Shown here: one piece after another, positions 44,826-54,888 of the stretch | Layout: each line of letters begins with the position of its first letter | Position numbering within the stretch: position 1 is the first letter of the stretch | NCBI GenBank assembly: GCA_019745155.1 | Contig: JAIETM010000003.1 | Coordinates: 186,001-250,000 of the forward strand | Source: Chitinophagaceae bacterium | GTDB taxonomy: Bacteria; Bacteroidota; Bacteroidia; Chitinophagales; Chitinophagaceae | Direction: 5' to 3' | Length of the DNA: 64,000 bases | The notes under the pieces: model-generated | Databases searched by the model: none | Told to the model about the DNA's origin: nothing | What the model saw: only the letters and a program-made list of their open reading frames with translations | Made by a program: the position numbers and the translations under genes

Positions 44826-46900
44826 GCAACGGGTTGATCATTTTGTGTAGTTGCTGCAGCATCATCAGTTGATGCAATAGTAGCTTCAGTATTATCATTG
44901 CTACTTGTTTCTACCACTTCTGCGTCTTCTACATCCAGTAATTTTTTCTCACCGAAAGGACGCTTACCAATCAACTCTTCTACATCACTCTGGTGCAACA
45001 CTTCTCTTTCCAGCAAGGCTTTTGCCAGCTTCTCTACTTCTTCACGCTTTTCGCGCAGGAGCACCAGTGTTTGTTGATAAGCGAGGTCAATGATCTTACG
45101 TACTTCTTCATCAATGATCTTACCTGTCTCCTCGCTGTAAGGCTTGGTAAATGTATTTTCCGCAGAAGGATCGTAATAGCTAACATTACCTACTTTATCG
45201 TTCATACCGTATACCGTTACCATTGCATAAGCTGTTCTGGTAATCTGCTGTAAGTCGTTAGAAGCACCGGTTGAAATCTTACCAAAAAAAATCTCTTCTG
45301 CTGCACGACCACCAAGCGTCATACGAATCTGATCCATCAACTGCTCAATGGTATACAAGTATTGTTCTTTCGGTGTGTATTGCGCATAACCTAATGCCGC
45401 TGTACCACGTGGTACGATGGTTACTTTCAACAAAGGGTAAGCATGTTCCAGGAACCAACCACAAATGGCGTGACCAGCTTCATGGTATGCAATCACTTCT
45501 TTTTCTTCCGGCAGGATGATCTTATTCTTCTTCTCCAAACCACCAATCACACGATCAATTGCATCTTGGAAGTCTTTCATATCTACTGCTTCTTTGCCAT
45601 TACGTGCGGCAATCAAAGCTGCTTCATTACATACGTTGGCAATATCGGCACCGGCAAATCCTGGTGTTTGTTCTGCCAGTTTATGAATATCGAGTTTTTC
45701 AGAAATCTTGATTGGTCCCAAATGTACTTTGAAAATGGCTTCACGACCTTTCAGATCCGGACGATCAATAGTGATTTGTCTGTCGAAACGACCTGGACGC
45801 AGCAGGGCTGAATCCAATACATCCGGACGGTTGGTAGCAGCCAGAATGATGATACCTGCATCACCTGCAAAACCATCCATCTCCACCAGCAACTGGTTCA
45901 ACGTATTTTCTCTTTCATCGTTACTCATGATGGCGTTACGACCACGTGCACGACCAATGGCATCAATCTCATCAATAAAGATCACGCAAGGCGCTTTCTC
46001 ACGAGCCTGCTTAAACAGATCACGCACGCGGCTTGCGCCCACACCCACAAACATCTCCACGAAATCACTACCGCTCAAGCTAAAGAAAGGCACTTGTGCT
46101 TCACCGGCCATAGCTTTGGCCAGCAAGGTTTTACCGGTACCTGGAGGACCTACCAACAATGCACCCTTTGGAATCTTACCACCGAGTGAAGTATATTTTT
46201 TAGGATTCTTGAGGAAATCAACGATTTCCATCACTTCTACTTTCGCTTCATCCAAGCCGGCAACATCAGAGAAAGTGATGTTCACCTTGGTACCTTTTTC
46301 AAACAGGGTAGCTTTTGATTTACCGATATTGAAAATACCACCGGGACCGCCGCCACCTGCAGGTCCACCCATTTTACGCATGAGTAGAATCCAGGCAAAT
46401 ACAATCACCAGTAAACTCACTACTGTGTTCAACACAGGACCAAACCACTCGGCTTCGCTAACTGTGTTCTCAGGAACTTCAGCAAGATTATTGGCTTTGT
46501 AAAACTCGCGCAGGTCTTCTTTGAAGCTACGCCAGTCAGTTACATTAAACTCGAACAAAGGCATGCCCTTCACTTTTTCACGGGGCAATACTTTACCAAA
46601 CTTCTTTACATAGAACTCTTTACCCAGCGCTTCAGGCTTTACATAGATGCGTACTAGGTCTTTGTTTTTAACGAGATCCAGTTTCTCAACATCACCTGCA
46701 ACCAGCATTTGCTGCTTGAATTCCTGTTCAGATACACGTACCAGGTCTGGTGAGAAGCGCATGAACTGCGCGCCCAGTAAGGTCAGTGCAATCAGACCAT
46801 AGATCCAGTAGATATTGAAACGGGGCGTTTTACGCTGTCCGTCGCCGCCGCTCTTATTGTCCTGAAAATTAAATCGCTGATTTCTTTCATCTTGTGGCAT
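44822..46900 (-). CDS. ftsH: ATP-dependent zinc metalloprotease
   Basis: 692 residues. Two N-terminal membrane helices (about 30-48 and 155-175) around a periplasmic domain. Walker A GPPGTGKT, Walker [15 protein letters not shown] region and the zinc motif HEAGH at 473-477. The C-terminal tail is acidic and variable ([19 protein letters not shown]). It degrades membrane and regulatory proteins. It lies with rsfS upstream and LUD, GGCT, lpxH downstream on the same strand. Confidence 0.96.
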   Translation of the reverse strand: MPQDERNQRFNFQDNKSGGDGQRKTPRFNIYWIYGLIALTLLGAQFMRFSPDLVRVSEQEFKQQMLVAGDVEKLDLVKNKDLVRIYVKPEALGKEFYVKKFGKVLPREKVKGMPLFEFNVTDWRSFKEDLREFYKANNLAEVPENTVSEAEWFGPVLNTVVSLLVIVFAWILLMRKMGGPAGGGGPGGIFNIGKSKATLFEKGTKVNITFSDVAGLDEAKVEVMEIVDFLKNPKKYTSLGGKIPKGALLVGPPGTGKTLLAKAMAGEAQVPFFSLSGSDFVEMFVGVGASRVRDLFKQAREKAPCVIFIDEIDAIGRARGRNAIMSNDERENTLNQLLVEMDGFAGDAGIIILAATNRPDVLDSALLRPGRFDRQITIDRPDLKGREAIFKVHLGPIKISEKLDIHKLAEQTPGFAGADIANVCNEAALIAARNGKEAVDMKDFQDAIDRVIGGLEKKNKIILPEEKEVIAYHEAGHAICGWFLEHAYPLLKVTIVPRGTAALGYAQYTPKEQYLYTIEQLMDQIRMTLGGRAAEEIFFGKISTGASNDLQQITRTAYAMVTVYGMNDKVGNVSYYDPSAENTFTKPYSEETGKIIDEEVRKIIDLAYQQTLVLLREKREEVEKLAKALLEREVLHQSDVEELIGKRPFGEKKLLDVEDAEVVETSSNDNTEATIASTDDAAATTQNDQPVA

Positions 46901-46940
46901 AACACATTCTCCCTCTTAGTTGTATTGATCGCTTGTTTGC

Positions 46941-47345
46941 TTATAAGTTATGTTCTTGTAAATCGGCATCGCTCCACATTTCTTCAAGTTTGTAAAACTT
47001 ACGTGATTCTGGGTGCATCACATGCACCACGATGTTCACATAATCTAACAATACCCACTGCATACCCTTGTACCCTTCTTGTCTGTAAGGCGCTTCTGCA
47101 CATTCCAACCGCATCTGATTGTCCACATGATCGATGATGGCTTTGATTTGGGTTGTGCTCGTTGCTTCGCAGACCACGAAAAAGTCTGCAGCCGCTTCTG
47201 CTACTTTACGCAGGTCTAGACTGACGATGTTCTCGCCTTTTTTATCCTGAATTGCTCTGATAATGGTCTTGAACACTTTAGAATTCCGGTTAATCCGGAG
47301 CACGGTACCCTTCTTACGCAGATTCGAAACAGATAGTGTTGCCAA
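46941..47345 (-). CDS. rsfS: Ribosome silencing factor
   Basis: 134 residues. RsfS signature KGENIVSLDLRKVAEAAADF, VVCEATSTTQIKAI, YKGMQWVLLDYVNIVVHVMH and the ending EMWSDAD. It binds ribosomal protein L14 and blocks subunit joining in starvation. No ATG is available: the frame opens at TTG 47345; a GTG 13 codons inside is another option. It is divergent from birA with six bases between the longest frames. Confidence 0.93.
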   Translation of the reverse strand: MATLSVSNLRKKGTVLRINRNSKVFKTIIRAIQDKKGENIVSLDLRKVAEAAADFFVVCEATSTTQIKAIIDHVDNQMRLECAEAPYRQEGYKGMQWVLLDYVNIVVHVMHPESRKFYKLEEMWSDADLQEHNL

Positions 47346-47351
47346 TAATGA

Positions 47352-48242
47352 ATGCTGTTTTTAAGTTATCAATCGCTCTTGTTCTCCTGTTTGGCTGTCT
47401 TCAGTAAGACAAGCAATACTAAGCTAACGCGGCTTCACCTAAATTCGTTCAAAAATAGTGATTCTTTGTCAGCCCCAACCAACCCTAATCCCCTCGGAAC
47501 ACCGTTCATAGAATTGGCTGCTACTACGAGTACCAATAGTTATGCCATGTTTCAGGTGAAAGCCAATACGGCTGCCCATGGAACGGCCTTTTTTGCCCAT
47601 GCACAAACAGCAGGCAGGGGCCAGATGGGCAAGATTTGGCGCACGGCAGAAGGGCAAAACATCATTTTATCGCTGGTAGCAGAGACCAGCCATTGGGGAA
47701 TGCACCAACAATTCGGGCTGAGTATGGCGGTAGCCTTGGGTGTGTATGACTTTTTCAGCAAATATGCCGGTGATAAAAGTTCTGTTAAATGGCCCAACGA
47801 TTTGTATTGGCGTGACAGAAAGGCAGGTGGCATCCTCATTGAATCGATCATTGGCAGCAACGATTTTGGCGAGCCGGTTTGGAAATGGGCCATCATCGGC
47901 ATCGGTATCAATCTCAACCAAACCCTGTTTCCGCCGGAATTACTCAATCCTGTATCCCTGAAACAGATTACCGGTAAACAATGGGATACCGTGGCTTTGG
48001 CCAAAGAGCTTTGCTCCTGTTTGGAAGCACGCTATCAGCAATTGTTGCAACAAGGAATGAGTTCAATACTTAGCGATTACAACGCCATTCTTTACAAGAA
48101 AGGACAAAGCATTCGCTTGCGAAAGGATAATGCAGCATTCAACTGCACGGTGCTCGGCGTCAATGAAGCAGGACAACTACTCGTTGATGGCGCCATGCAA
48201 CCGGCTTTCACGCATGGAGAAGCAGAATGGGTGATTCTTTAG
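47352..48242 (+). CDS. birA: Biotin-[acetyl-CoA-carboxylase] ligase
   Basis: 296 residues from the ATG at 47352, but the first ~40 residues look like leader sequence; the conserved part begins at GTPFIELAATTSTNSYAM (a TTG near 47466 is a possible start). Biotin site GRGQMGKIW and catalytic lysine in SVKWPNDLYWRD, then GIGINLNQTLFP. It attaches biotin to acetyl-CoA carboxylase. No N-terminal repressor domain, so it is the enzyme-only type. Confidence 0.92.
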   Translation: MLFLSYQSLLFSCLAVFSKTSNTKLTRLHLNSFKNSDSLSAPTNPNPLGTPFIELAATTSTNSYAMFQVKANTAAHGTAFFAHAQTAGRGQMGKIWRTAEGQNIILSLVAETSHWGMHQQFGLSMAVALGVYDFFSKYAGDKSSVKWPNDLYWRDRKAGGILIESIIGSNDFGEPVWKWAIIGIGINLNQTLFPPELLNPVSLKQITGKQWDTVALAKELCSCLEARYQQLLQQGMSSILSDYNAILYKKGQSIRLRKDNAAFNCTVLGVNEAGQLLVDGAMQPAFTHGEAEWVIL

Positions 48243-48307
48243 CCATTCGTCAACAGAATTTCATCAGCCCATATAATTCAGGCACCTTTACGCCCTCAAG
48301 CAACCAC

Positions 48308-49492
48308 ATGACCTGGAAGGAAAGAATCATTTTGTTTTTATTGGCTAGCATCAATTTCACCCATATCCTAGACTTTATGGTGATGATGCCCCTCGGCAAC
48401 AAACTCATGCCCTATTTTCATATCACGCCCCAACAATTCAGCATTATTGTAGCCTCATATAGCATCAGTGCTTTTGTAAGCGGATTGATTGGGATGTTTT
48501 TCGTAGATCGTTTCGATAGAAAAAAAGTATTGCTTTTCGGTTATACCGGTTTCATCATTGGTACCATTTTCTGCGGCATCGCACCTACACACTACTTGTT
48601 ATTAGGTAGCAGAATCGTTGCAGGTTTGTTTGGCGGACTCATCGGCGCACAGGTATTGAGTATCGTAGCAGATACTTTTCCCTACGAAAGACGCGGACAA
48701 GCCATGGGTTTTCTGTTTACTGCGTTTTCTGTAGCCTCTATCGTTGGTGTACCCTTATCACTTTTCTTAGCAGATACGTTTAGTTGGCATGCGCCTTTCT
48801 TTTTCATTGGTGCTTTGGGTATCATCATCATTCCATCCATTGCACGTTTCATGCAACCGATGACAGATCACATGCTGGCGGAAAAAGAAAAACCCATGCA
48901 GATTCTGCGCAATATCCTTGGCAGCAAACTGAATTTGACGGCTTTTGCTTTATCGGCAACATTGATGCTGGGGCACTTTGTGATCATTCCATTTCTGAAC
49001 CCCTTCATGGAATTCAATGTAGGCTTTAATGAATGGCAAAGACAACTCGTGTATATGGTGGGCGGCACTGTCACCATTTTCTCTGCGCCCATGGCCGGTA
49101 AGCTTTCTGATAAATACGGCAAGCACAAGGTCTTCACCATTTTTGCTTTGCTGAGTGTGATACCGATTTTCCTCATCACCAATATGCCCCGCATTCCTTA
49201 TTACTATGTATTGGTGGTAACAGGTATTTGGTTTTTACTCAGCAGTGGCCGAAACATTCCCGCACAAGCGATTGTAAGCAATGTGGTACCACCACATCAA
49301 CGCGGCAGTTTTCAAAGTTTCAACAGCTGTATTACACAAGCATTTACCGGTTTAGCTACTTTGATTGCTGGCGTGGTTGTAACCAAAGCACCCGACGGAC
49401 AATTGGAACATTATCCGGTTGTTGGTTTCATTAGTATGGCAGTTGTGATACTGGCTACCTTTGTGGCGGCACGCATTCCCAAACAAGCATAA
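48308..49492 (+). CDS. MFS transporter
   Basis: 394 residues from the ATG at 48308. Twelve predicted membrane helices; MFS motifs FVDRFDRKKVLLFGYTG (loop 2-3) and GKLSDKYGKHKVF (loop 8-9). Sequence resembles the arabinose/drug efflux group. The substrate is unknown. The preceding birA gene ends 65 bases upstream; the frame extends into birA but this start fits family N-termini. Confidence 0.9.
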   Translation: MTWKERIILFLLASINFTHILDFMVMMPLGNKLMPYFHITPQQFSIIVASYSISAFVSGLIGMFFVDRFDRKKVLLFGYTGFIIGTIFCGIAPTHYLLLGSRIVAGLFGGLIGAQVLSIVADTFPYERRGQAMGFLFTAFSVASIVGVPLSLFLADTFSWHAPFFFIGALGIIIIPSIARFMQPMTDHMLAEKEKPMQILRNILGSKLNLTAFALSATLMLGHFVIIPFLNPFMEFNVGFNEWQRQLVYMVGGTVTIFSAPMAGKLSDKYGKHKVFTIFALLSVIPIFLITNMPRIPYYYVLVVTGIWFLLSSGRNIPAQAIVSNVVPPHQRGSFQSFNSCITQAFTGLATLIAGVVVTKAPDGQLEHYPVVGFISMAVVILATFVAARIPKQA

Positions 49493-49493
49493 G

Positions 49494-50546
49494 ATGAGCA
49501 CTGAATACAAACTCACCCAATATTCGCACGGCGCAGGTTGTGGTTGCAAGATTGCACCTGCTGTGCTGGAAACCATTTTGCATAGTGATCTACCTGCAAG
49601 CGATTTTCCATCATTATTGGTGGGCAACAGCAGCAAAGACGATGCAGCTGTGTATGATTTGGGGAATGGTCAGGCGCTCATCAGCACCACGGATTTCTTC
49701 ATGCCAATTGTGGATGATGCTTTTGATTTTGGCCGCATTGCTGCAGCCAATGCCATCAGCGATGTGTATGCCATGGGCGGTACACCCACTTTAGCGATTG
49801 CGATTCTCGGCTGGCCTGTAGAACAATTACCAGCCAATTTGGCAAAAGCAGTTTTGGAAGGCGCGCGCAGTATTTGCGCAGAAGCGCATATTCCTTTGGC
49901 TGGCGGACATAGTATTGATAGCAAGGAACCCATTTTTGGCTTGTCGGTAAATGGATTGGTAGCGACAAATCATTTAAAACAAAACAACACTGCACAAGAA
50001 GGTGATGTGTTACTCATGACCAAACCACTCGGCGTGGGCATACTCAGCACGGCGATGAAACGTGGTGTGTTGGCTGCTGAACACCAAACAGCATTGATAC
50101 AACAACTCACAACACTCAATATGATTGGCGCAACATTAGGACAAATTGAAGGTGTGCATGCCATGACGGATATTACCGGTTTTGGCTTATTGGGCCATTG
50201 CATGGAAATGGCTGAAGGCAGCGGATTGGGCGCTGAACTGCATTATCAGCAAGTACCCATTCTTGAATCAGCAAGAACTTATTTGAAAGATAGAATTGTA
50301 CCTGATGCCACTTACCGCAACTGGAATAGTTATAATGCACAAACTGGTTTTGGTGCAGGCGTGAATGTGATGGAAGCATTCAGCATTTTACCCGATCCGC
50401 AAACCAATGGCGGCTTATTGATTGCGGTTGCACCAACTGCTTTAGCTGAAGTACAAGCCATCTTTCAAGCCAATGGTTTGGATGCATTTACTCAGCCGAT
50501 TGGTCGCATGACTGCTGCGGGAGAGAAAAGAGTCATTATTAATTGA
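49494..50546 (+). CDS. selD: Selenide, water dikinase
   Basis: 350 residues from the ATG at 49494, one base after the MFS stop. Active-site cysteine and lysine are in SHGAGCGCKIAPAVLETIL; ATP region DDAAVYDLGNGQALISTTDFF and AAANAISDVYAMGG follow. It makes selenophosphate from selenide and ATP. No selA, selB, or mnmH is in the window, so whether selenium goes to tRNA or protein is unknown. It abuts the AT-rich island. Confidence 0.93.
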   Translation: MSTEYKLTQYSHGAGCGCKIAPAVLETILHSDLPASDFPSLLVGNSSKDDAAVYDLGNGQALISTTDFFMPIVDDAFDFGRIAAANAISDVYAMGGTPTLAIAILGWPVEQLPANLAKAVLEGARSICAEAHIPLAGGHSIDSKEPIFGLSVNGLVATNHLKQNNTAQEGDVLLMTKPLGVGILSTAMKRGVLAAEHQTALIQQLTTLNMIGATLGQIEGVHAMTDITGFGLLGHCMEMAEGSGLGAELHYQQVPILESARTYLKDRIVPDATYRNWNSYNAQTGFGAGVNVMEAFSILPDPQTNGGLLIAVAPTALAEVQAIFQANGLDAFTQPIGRMTAAGEKRVIIN

Positions 50547-50630
50547 TTTGCTTCTATAGCAAAATTTCTAATACTATGATGAATGTAGAAATTAAATACT
50601 TACTTATTGCTAATAAGACGTAACTAAAGT

Positions 50631-53381
50631 TTAAAACAAGAATAGTGGCTGTTTACCACCTATCTTTTTCTCTCTAAAGTCTCTAATATTATAACTTAAA
50701 GTTATCATATAGAATCGTTGCAAAGCATTAATAGTTCGGAATGAAAATATATTTTCGTTAGTCGATGAAAAAATATTTCTATTACGATTTAGCAAGTCAT
50801 TAATTGAGAACTTCAAAAAAGTCTTTTGTGTTTTATCAACTGACATTGTAAGAGCTGGATTTATAACTAGTAGGTTGTCTCTAGAGGATTCACCAGTAGG
50901 AAAGGTTCTAAAATCTATATTTGTTTCAAAAGTTAGAAAGTTGTTAGGTCTTAGTATAACTTCAGAATTAACCCCTAGCCTTCTTACCAATACATTTTTA
51001 TAATAGTTATTAATAAAATAATTGTTAGAATGATCTTGTCTAACATTGAGTGAAAATTCGAATTTATCTTTAAAGTTAATATTACTACGTAAATAATATG
51101 ATAAATCGAATAGAGAATATCTTGAACCTATTTTATTAATCTCAAGATATGAATTAGTAAAATTTAAAGAAAAACCTGTCGTGAAACTTGCCTTGATATT
51201 TTTTGAAAATTTAATCTGCCTATTAACTGAAGCAAGTGAAAAGAAAGTAAATGTTCTATCCACATTCAAAGGAATACTATATTGAATCCCACTAGTGTCC
51301 AAATACCGGACTCTAACAATTGCATCTCTATTAATATTTCCATTAAAATATCCGTTAAAAAAATACTTATTTGAACCGAATCCTTGATATGCATTTAGAT
51401 ATATATTATGAGTTAATGTAGGCTTTAATGCCGTATTACCTAAAACAATAAAAATAGGGTTTGTAAAATCTGGAGCAGTCTGTAAATCATTAATTGCAGG
51501 TGGAGATAAACTTACACTATAATCAAACTGCAACCCTTTATATGTAACACCAAATCCAGGAAATAAATTGATAAAGTTCTGCTTCAATAAAGAAATACCG
51601 CTCCTAAAAAAATTATTAATAGAAAGATGCGAGATTGTAGCCGTTAAGGAAAAAGCTACATCACCAAGCGACTTATTAAAAATATAAGAGATATTATTCT
51701 TTAAAGAATTTCTACGCAACCTGTTTGTCAAAGAATCAATTAAAATATATGAGCTTAATAAATCGTAGGAGTTTACATTATCATATCCAGTATTATATAT
51801 AGATTGAAAATATAAGCGACTACGATTCTTTGCACTATGAATAAAATCCCAGGTCAGCTGATTATTTAATGTTAGCGACTCTTGACCTCGATATCTATTT
51901 TGTGAAATCGAATCTAATTTAATATTGAAGTCATTAATGACATTAAAATTATTACCAGAATTAAATTTATCGTAATTAAATATTTGATAAAATCCAAAAG
52001 GCTTCTTTCTATTTTTCGTACGCTGTAAGTTTATTATATGTCTATATGCTATACTATTAGAAGAAATGATTGAGTTATTAGCAGAAGTATTGAGATTGGA
52101 ATTAAAAATTTCTGATTTTGAAAAAGATTCTTTGGAATTATTTTGCTCAGTGAAAGTTACTCCAGGCCTAAAATCAAATTTGGTAAAGGAATCAATATTA
52201 AACTTTAGAGTACTTCCAATTCTATGACTAAAAGCTTTAATCAAATCATTTCTCTTTGCTGATATCGAAAACATAGACGTATCTATAGACTGAGTTCTAA
52301 TTGAAGTTTCTTTGATATCATTTAAAGTATTACCAAAGAAGTATTGTAAGTTAAAAGTTACTTTATTTCTAAAAATATTATTCAAGTTGAAGCCAGTTCC
52401 ACTCGCCTTCTGAATTCCTTCCCCTGTGCCTCCAAAAGAAATACCATTTACGGATATGCCATTATTATTGGTCGAAATAGAGCCAATCCCACTTCTATCA
52501 AATCCACCTAGTGATCGCAAATCTGATAATCCAAAACTCCCTTTATTTAAATTATTTGAAAATCCTATAATACTAACCTGCAATGTATCACGAAAATGAT
52601 TGCTAAGCCCCCCCAACTCATATCTCCCCCCATCACCAAAACCAGCAAATAATTTACCAAAGTACCCAGCTTTAATCTCTTTTTTAAACTTAAGATTAAT
52701 AACTTGTCCTATTAAAGCTTTGCTCTTAAGAGGATTTGCATCTATTTCTTCACTATCCGGATATACATTTATTTTATCAATAATATTAGCAGGCAAATTT
52801 CTTGTTGCCAACTTAACGTTATTTCCGAAAAACTCCCTTCCATCAATCAATATTCTATTAACTGCCTTTCCATTAACACTAATGTTGCCGTCGCGATCAA
52901 TATCAACACCTGGAAGTTTTTTTAACAAATCTTCTACCAATGCTGTTGGTAAAGTTTTAAAAGAGTTAGCATTAAATTCAATCGTATCTTTTCGAAATTG
53001 TATAGGTAATTTCTCGCTAAAAACAACGACCTCACCCAAACTCTTACTTATTGGCTCTAAACCTATATTTAAAATAGAGTTATTAGTATTGCTTAGATAA
53101 ATTCGTTTAGGCCTATAACCTTCATGATTGAAAAATATATAATATAAATTTTTGTCGATACCTTTTAAAATGAATTCAAAGCTACCTTTATCATTAGACA
53201 ATCGATAAGTAAGTAAAGAAGTATCTCTTTTATTATATACTGATATAGTAGTTAAAGCCAAAGGCTTTCTTGTAATAGAATCGAAACATAAACCTTTTAT
53301 AGATATTTCGCCAACACTACTCTGTGAAGAAACTTGAAGCAATGAAAAAAATGAAATAAAAAAAAGCAATCTATGTAACAT
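50631..53381 (-). CDS. Outer-membrane beta-barrel receptor-like protein of the AT-rich cluster
   Basis: 916 residues from the ATG at 53381. Signal peptide MLHRLLFFISFFSLLQVSSQ, a carboxypeptidase-regulatory-like domain (about 25-110: KGLCFDSITRKPLALTTISV), a plug-like domain (about 120-215: LVEDLLKKLPGVDIDRDGNI, LIDGREFFGNNVKLATRNLP) and an OMP_b-brl_3-type barrel to the end. Members look like TonB-dependent receptors without SusD partners; no TonB box is obvious. It may export or import the cluster's peptide product, which is inference. It overlaps the MauE-like gene by 11 bases and has strongly AT-biased codons. Confidence 0.85.
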   Translation of the reverse strand: MLHRLLFFISFFSLLQVSSQSSVGEISIKGLCFDSITRKPLALTTISVYNKRDTSLLTYRLSNDKGSFEFILKGIDKNLYYIFFNHEGYRPKRIYLSNTNNSILNIGLEPISKSLGEVVVFSEKLPIQFRKDTIEFNANSFKTLPTALVEDLLKKLPGVDIDRDGNISVNGKAVNRILIDGREFFGNNVKLATRNLPANIIDKINVYPDSEEIDANPLKSKALIGQVINLKFKKEIKAGYFGKLFAGFGDGGRYELGGLSNHFRDTLQVSIIGFSNNLNKGSFGLSDLRSLGGFDRSGIGSISTNNNGISVNGISFGGTGEGIQKASGTGFNLNNIFRNKVTFNLQYFFGNTLNDIKETSIRTQSIDTSMFSISAKRNDLIKAFSHRIGSTLKFNIDSFTKFDFRPGVTFTEQNNSKESFSKSEIFNSNLNTSANNSIISSNSIAYRHIINLQRTKNRKKPFGFYQIFNYDKFNSGNNFNVINDFNIKLDSISQNRYRGQESLTLNNQLTWDFIHSAKNRSRLYFQSIYNTGYDNVNSYDLLSSYILIDSLTNRLRRNSLKNNISYIFNKSLGDVAFSLTATISHLSINNFFRSGISLLKQNFINLFPGFGVTYKGLQFDYSVSLSPPAINDLQTAPDFTNPIFIVLGNTALKPTLTHNIYLNAYQGFGSNKYFFNGYFNGNINRDAIVRVRYLDTSGIQYSIPLNVDRTFTFFSLASVNRQIKFSKNIKASFTTGFSLNFTNSYLEINKIGSRYSLFDLSYYLRSNINFKDKFEFSLNVRQDHSNNYFINNYYKNVLVRRLGVNSEVILRPNNFLTFETNIDFRTFPTGESSRDNLLVINPALTMSVDKTQKTFLKFSINDLLNRNRNIFSSTNENIFSFRTINALQRFYMITLSYNIRDFREKKIGGKQPLFLF

Positions 53382-53787
53382 TTTCAATCTTAAATGAGTC
53401 AAGAAATAAAAGCAAAATTTGAGAAAAAACAATCAGAAAGCAAATAACAATAATCTTAGGCATTGATAAAAAAAGTAAAAAGTTAGAACAACCGCAATCC
53501 CCGTTATAAGTAAAAACTTGTTGTGAATTATAAAAAAGAATAAATAAATACTGAAATATAGACAAGTATTTACCTATCTTCTCATAAAAAAGTAACAATA
53601 CACCAGAAAGAAAAAATAAAGTAGTTAAAAACCAATAAAGAGTCGGTACAATCTTGTAATAAAATATTTTACTCTCACCAAGCTTTAATTGTACAATTTC
53701 TTGATTTTTCAAAAAATAAACCATCATAAAAAAAGATATTGCCGAAAGCAAAGAGTAAAAATACTTAGCAACTAACTTATAATTCAT
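53371..53787 (-). CDS. MauE/DoxX-like membrane protein with a Cys-x-Cys motif
   Basis: 138 residues with four hydrophobic segments (about 10-26, 47-67, 77-92, 108-130). Between helices three and four the sequence YNGDCGCSNF puts Cys98 and Cys100 in the position of the CGC motif of MauE/DoxX-like redox-associated membrane proteins. MauE is needed to make the multi-disulfide methylamine dehydrogenase subunit. A disulfide role for the cluster's Cys-pair peptides is a plausible inference. It overlaps both neighbours by 11 bases. Confidence 0.7.
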   Translation of the reverse strand: MNYKLVAKYFYSLLSAISFFMMVYFLKNQEIVQLKLGESKIFYYKIVPTLYWFLTTLFFLSGVLLLFYEKIGKYLSIFQYLFILFYNSQQVFTYNGDCGCSNFLLFLSMPKIIVICFLIVFSQILLLFLDSFKIENVT

Positions 53788-54838
53788 ATTTACATAATTT
53801 TCCTGAGTTAAATAAAGTATAGAGCCACTTACCCTTGGTAGAGATTGAAACTACTGGATCACTCCTTAATGTCTCATCAAATTGAAAAGACATCTCATAT
53901 ATCATTCTATTATTATAAATTTTATATATATCAATATACTGACTACCATCACTACTAATAAAATTATATGTATAAAATTTGCTGCCAGCAACTGAAGATG
54001 TTCGAAAATAGTTTGTCTCAGGCTTAACAACAACTTCAGTGTATTTAGGAGTGAGAAATTTATATTCTATAACTGGTAAAGGGGTAGAATCAATAGTTTT
54101 TCCTGAAAACATAAATTTTGCTGTATTTCGCTCGAAAACAAAATAGTCACTAGAATAAAAACATTTATAGATAATAAACTTTGACTCAGGGGATGAATAA
54201 AAATTACCATCTACAATCATTTGAAAATTGTCCTTGTTATGGGATTTTATTCCTAACAATGAATCAATTCGAAATCGACAAATCTTTTCTTTATTCCGTA
54301 TAGCCTTTAAACAAAAACTTGCATTCCCATTTATATCATTATCAAGATATAAAAAGCTACTATCTGTAAAAAAACCTCGGTAAATCGTAGAAATAGCAAA
54401 TCCTGAATCTAAAACCGAACTGATACACTTAGAGTCGGATATACTATATATTTTCTTAGAACGAAATCCATAGAACAAAATCGAGTCTTCGTTAATAATC
54501 TTTGAAGCCATTATTTTATCCGGTATTACAAATTTCCCATTACAATTGCTAAGGATATTAACTAATTCATCATTAATAATTTTACTAAAACTCCCATCAC
54601 CAAATCTAAATAACAACGGATCCTGATAGTCATTATATAGTTCAAAATTGCTTAATGACTTTATACCAGTCGTTTTACTTGCTATAAGTATTCTATAAAT
54701 ATTTCTTTCAAAATCCCATATACGTTTAGTCTTTTTTCCTTCAATATATACATGCCTCTTACCTAAAGTTCTGTTCACTTCTTGATCACAGGAATAAGAA
54801 CATAAAACAAAGAAAAATACTAAACTTCTTATAAGCAT
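53777..54838 (-). CDS. Lipoprotein, possible beta-propeller, in the AT-rich cluster
   Basis: 353 residues from the ATG at 54838. A lipoprotein-type signal MLIRSLVFFFVLCSYSC with the lipid-bearing Cys17. The mature protein has repeated strand-rich units (SILFYGFRSKKIYSISDSK, FLYLDNDINGNASFCLKAI, WLYTLFNSGKLCKYEL) as in six-bladed beta-propeller or BF3164-like lipoproteins of Bacteroidota. This is a guess from pattern, not a recognised family. The upstream extension to 54892 runs through a terminator and is rejected. It overlaps the next gene by 11 bases. Confidence 0.7.
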   Translation of the reverse strand: MLIRSLVFFFVLCSYSCDQEVNRTLGKRHVYIEGKKTKRIWDFERNIYRILIASKTTGIKSLSNFELYNDYQDPLLFRFGDGSFSKIINDELVNILSNCNGKFVIPDKIMASKIINEDSILFYGFRSKKIYSISDSKCISSVLDSGFAISTIYRGFFTDSSFLYLDNDINGNASFCLKAIRNKEKICRFRIDSLLGIKSHNKDNFQMIVDGNFYSSPESKFIIYKCFYSSDYFVFERNTAKFMFSGKTIDSTPLPVIEYKFLTPKYTEVVVKPETNYFRTSSVAGSKFYTYNFISSDGSQYIDIYKIYNNRMIYEMSFQFDETLRSDPVVSISTKGKWLYTLFNSGKLCKYEL

Positions 54839-54844
54839 AACAAA

Positions 54845-54877
54845 CTTTAAAAAGAAGAGGGTGTACGACACCCCCTT
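54845..54877 (-). terminator. Terminator between the mini-protein genes and the lipoprotein gene
   Basis: Stem AAG-A-GGGTGT/ACACCC-C-CTT (one A-C mismatch) with loop ACG at 54855-54877; on the minus strand it is followed by CTTTTTAAAG. It begins 11 bases after the stop of the second mini-protein and ends just before the lipoprotein ATG, so readthrough sets expression of the envelope genes. Confidence 0.72.
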
Positions 54878-54888
54878 CCACCTAGAAA

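Noticed and set aside
45708-46502. 264-codon open frame antisense to ftsH
   Set aside because: It has no family likeness or start context and lies fully inside the conserved AAA+ region of ftsH; it is a shadow of strong codon bias.
49494-49560. In-frame selenocysteine codon in selD
   Set aside because: The active-site codon reads as cysteine (TGT/TGC) and no UGA is inside the frame.
50547-50630. Attachment-site-like direct repeats at the island edges
   Set aside because: The sequences near 50547-50630 and 56284-56455 were compared by eye and share only AT-rich words.
52600-53100. 166-codon frame antisense to the outer-membrane barrel gene
   Set aside because: The minus-strand frame has a signal peptide, regulatory-like and plug domains; the plus-strand frame is a Ser/Leu-rich shadow.
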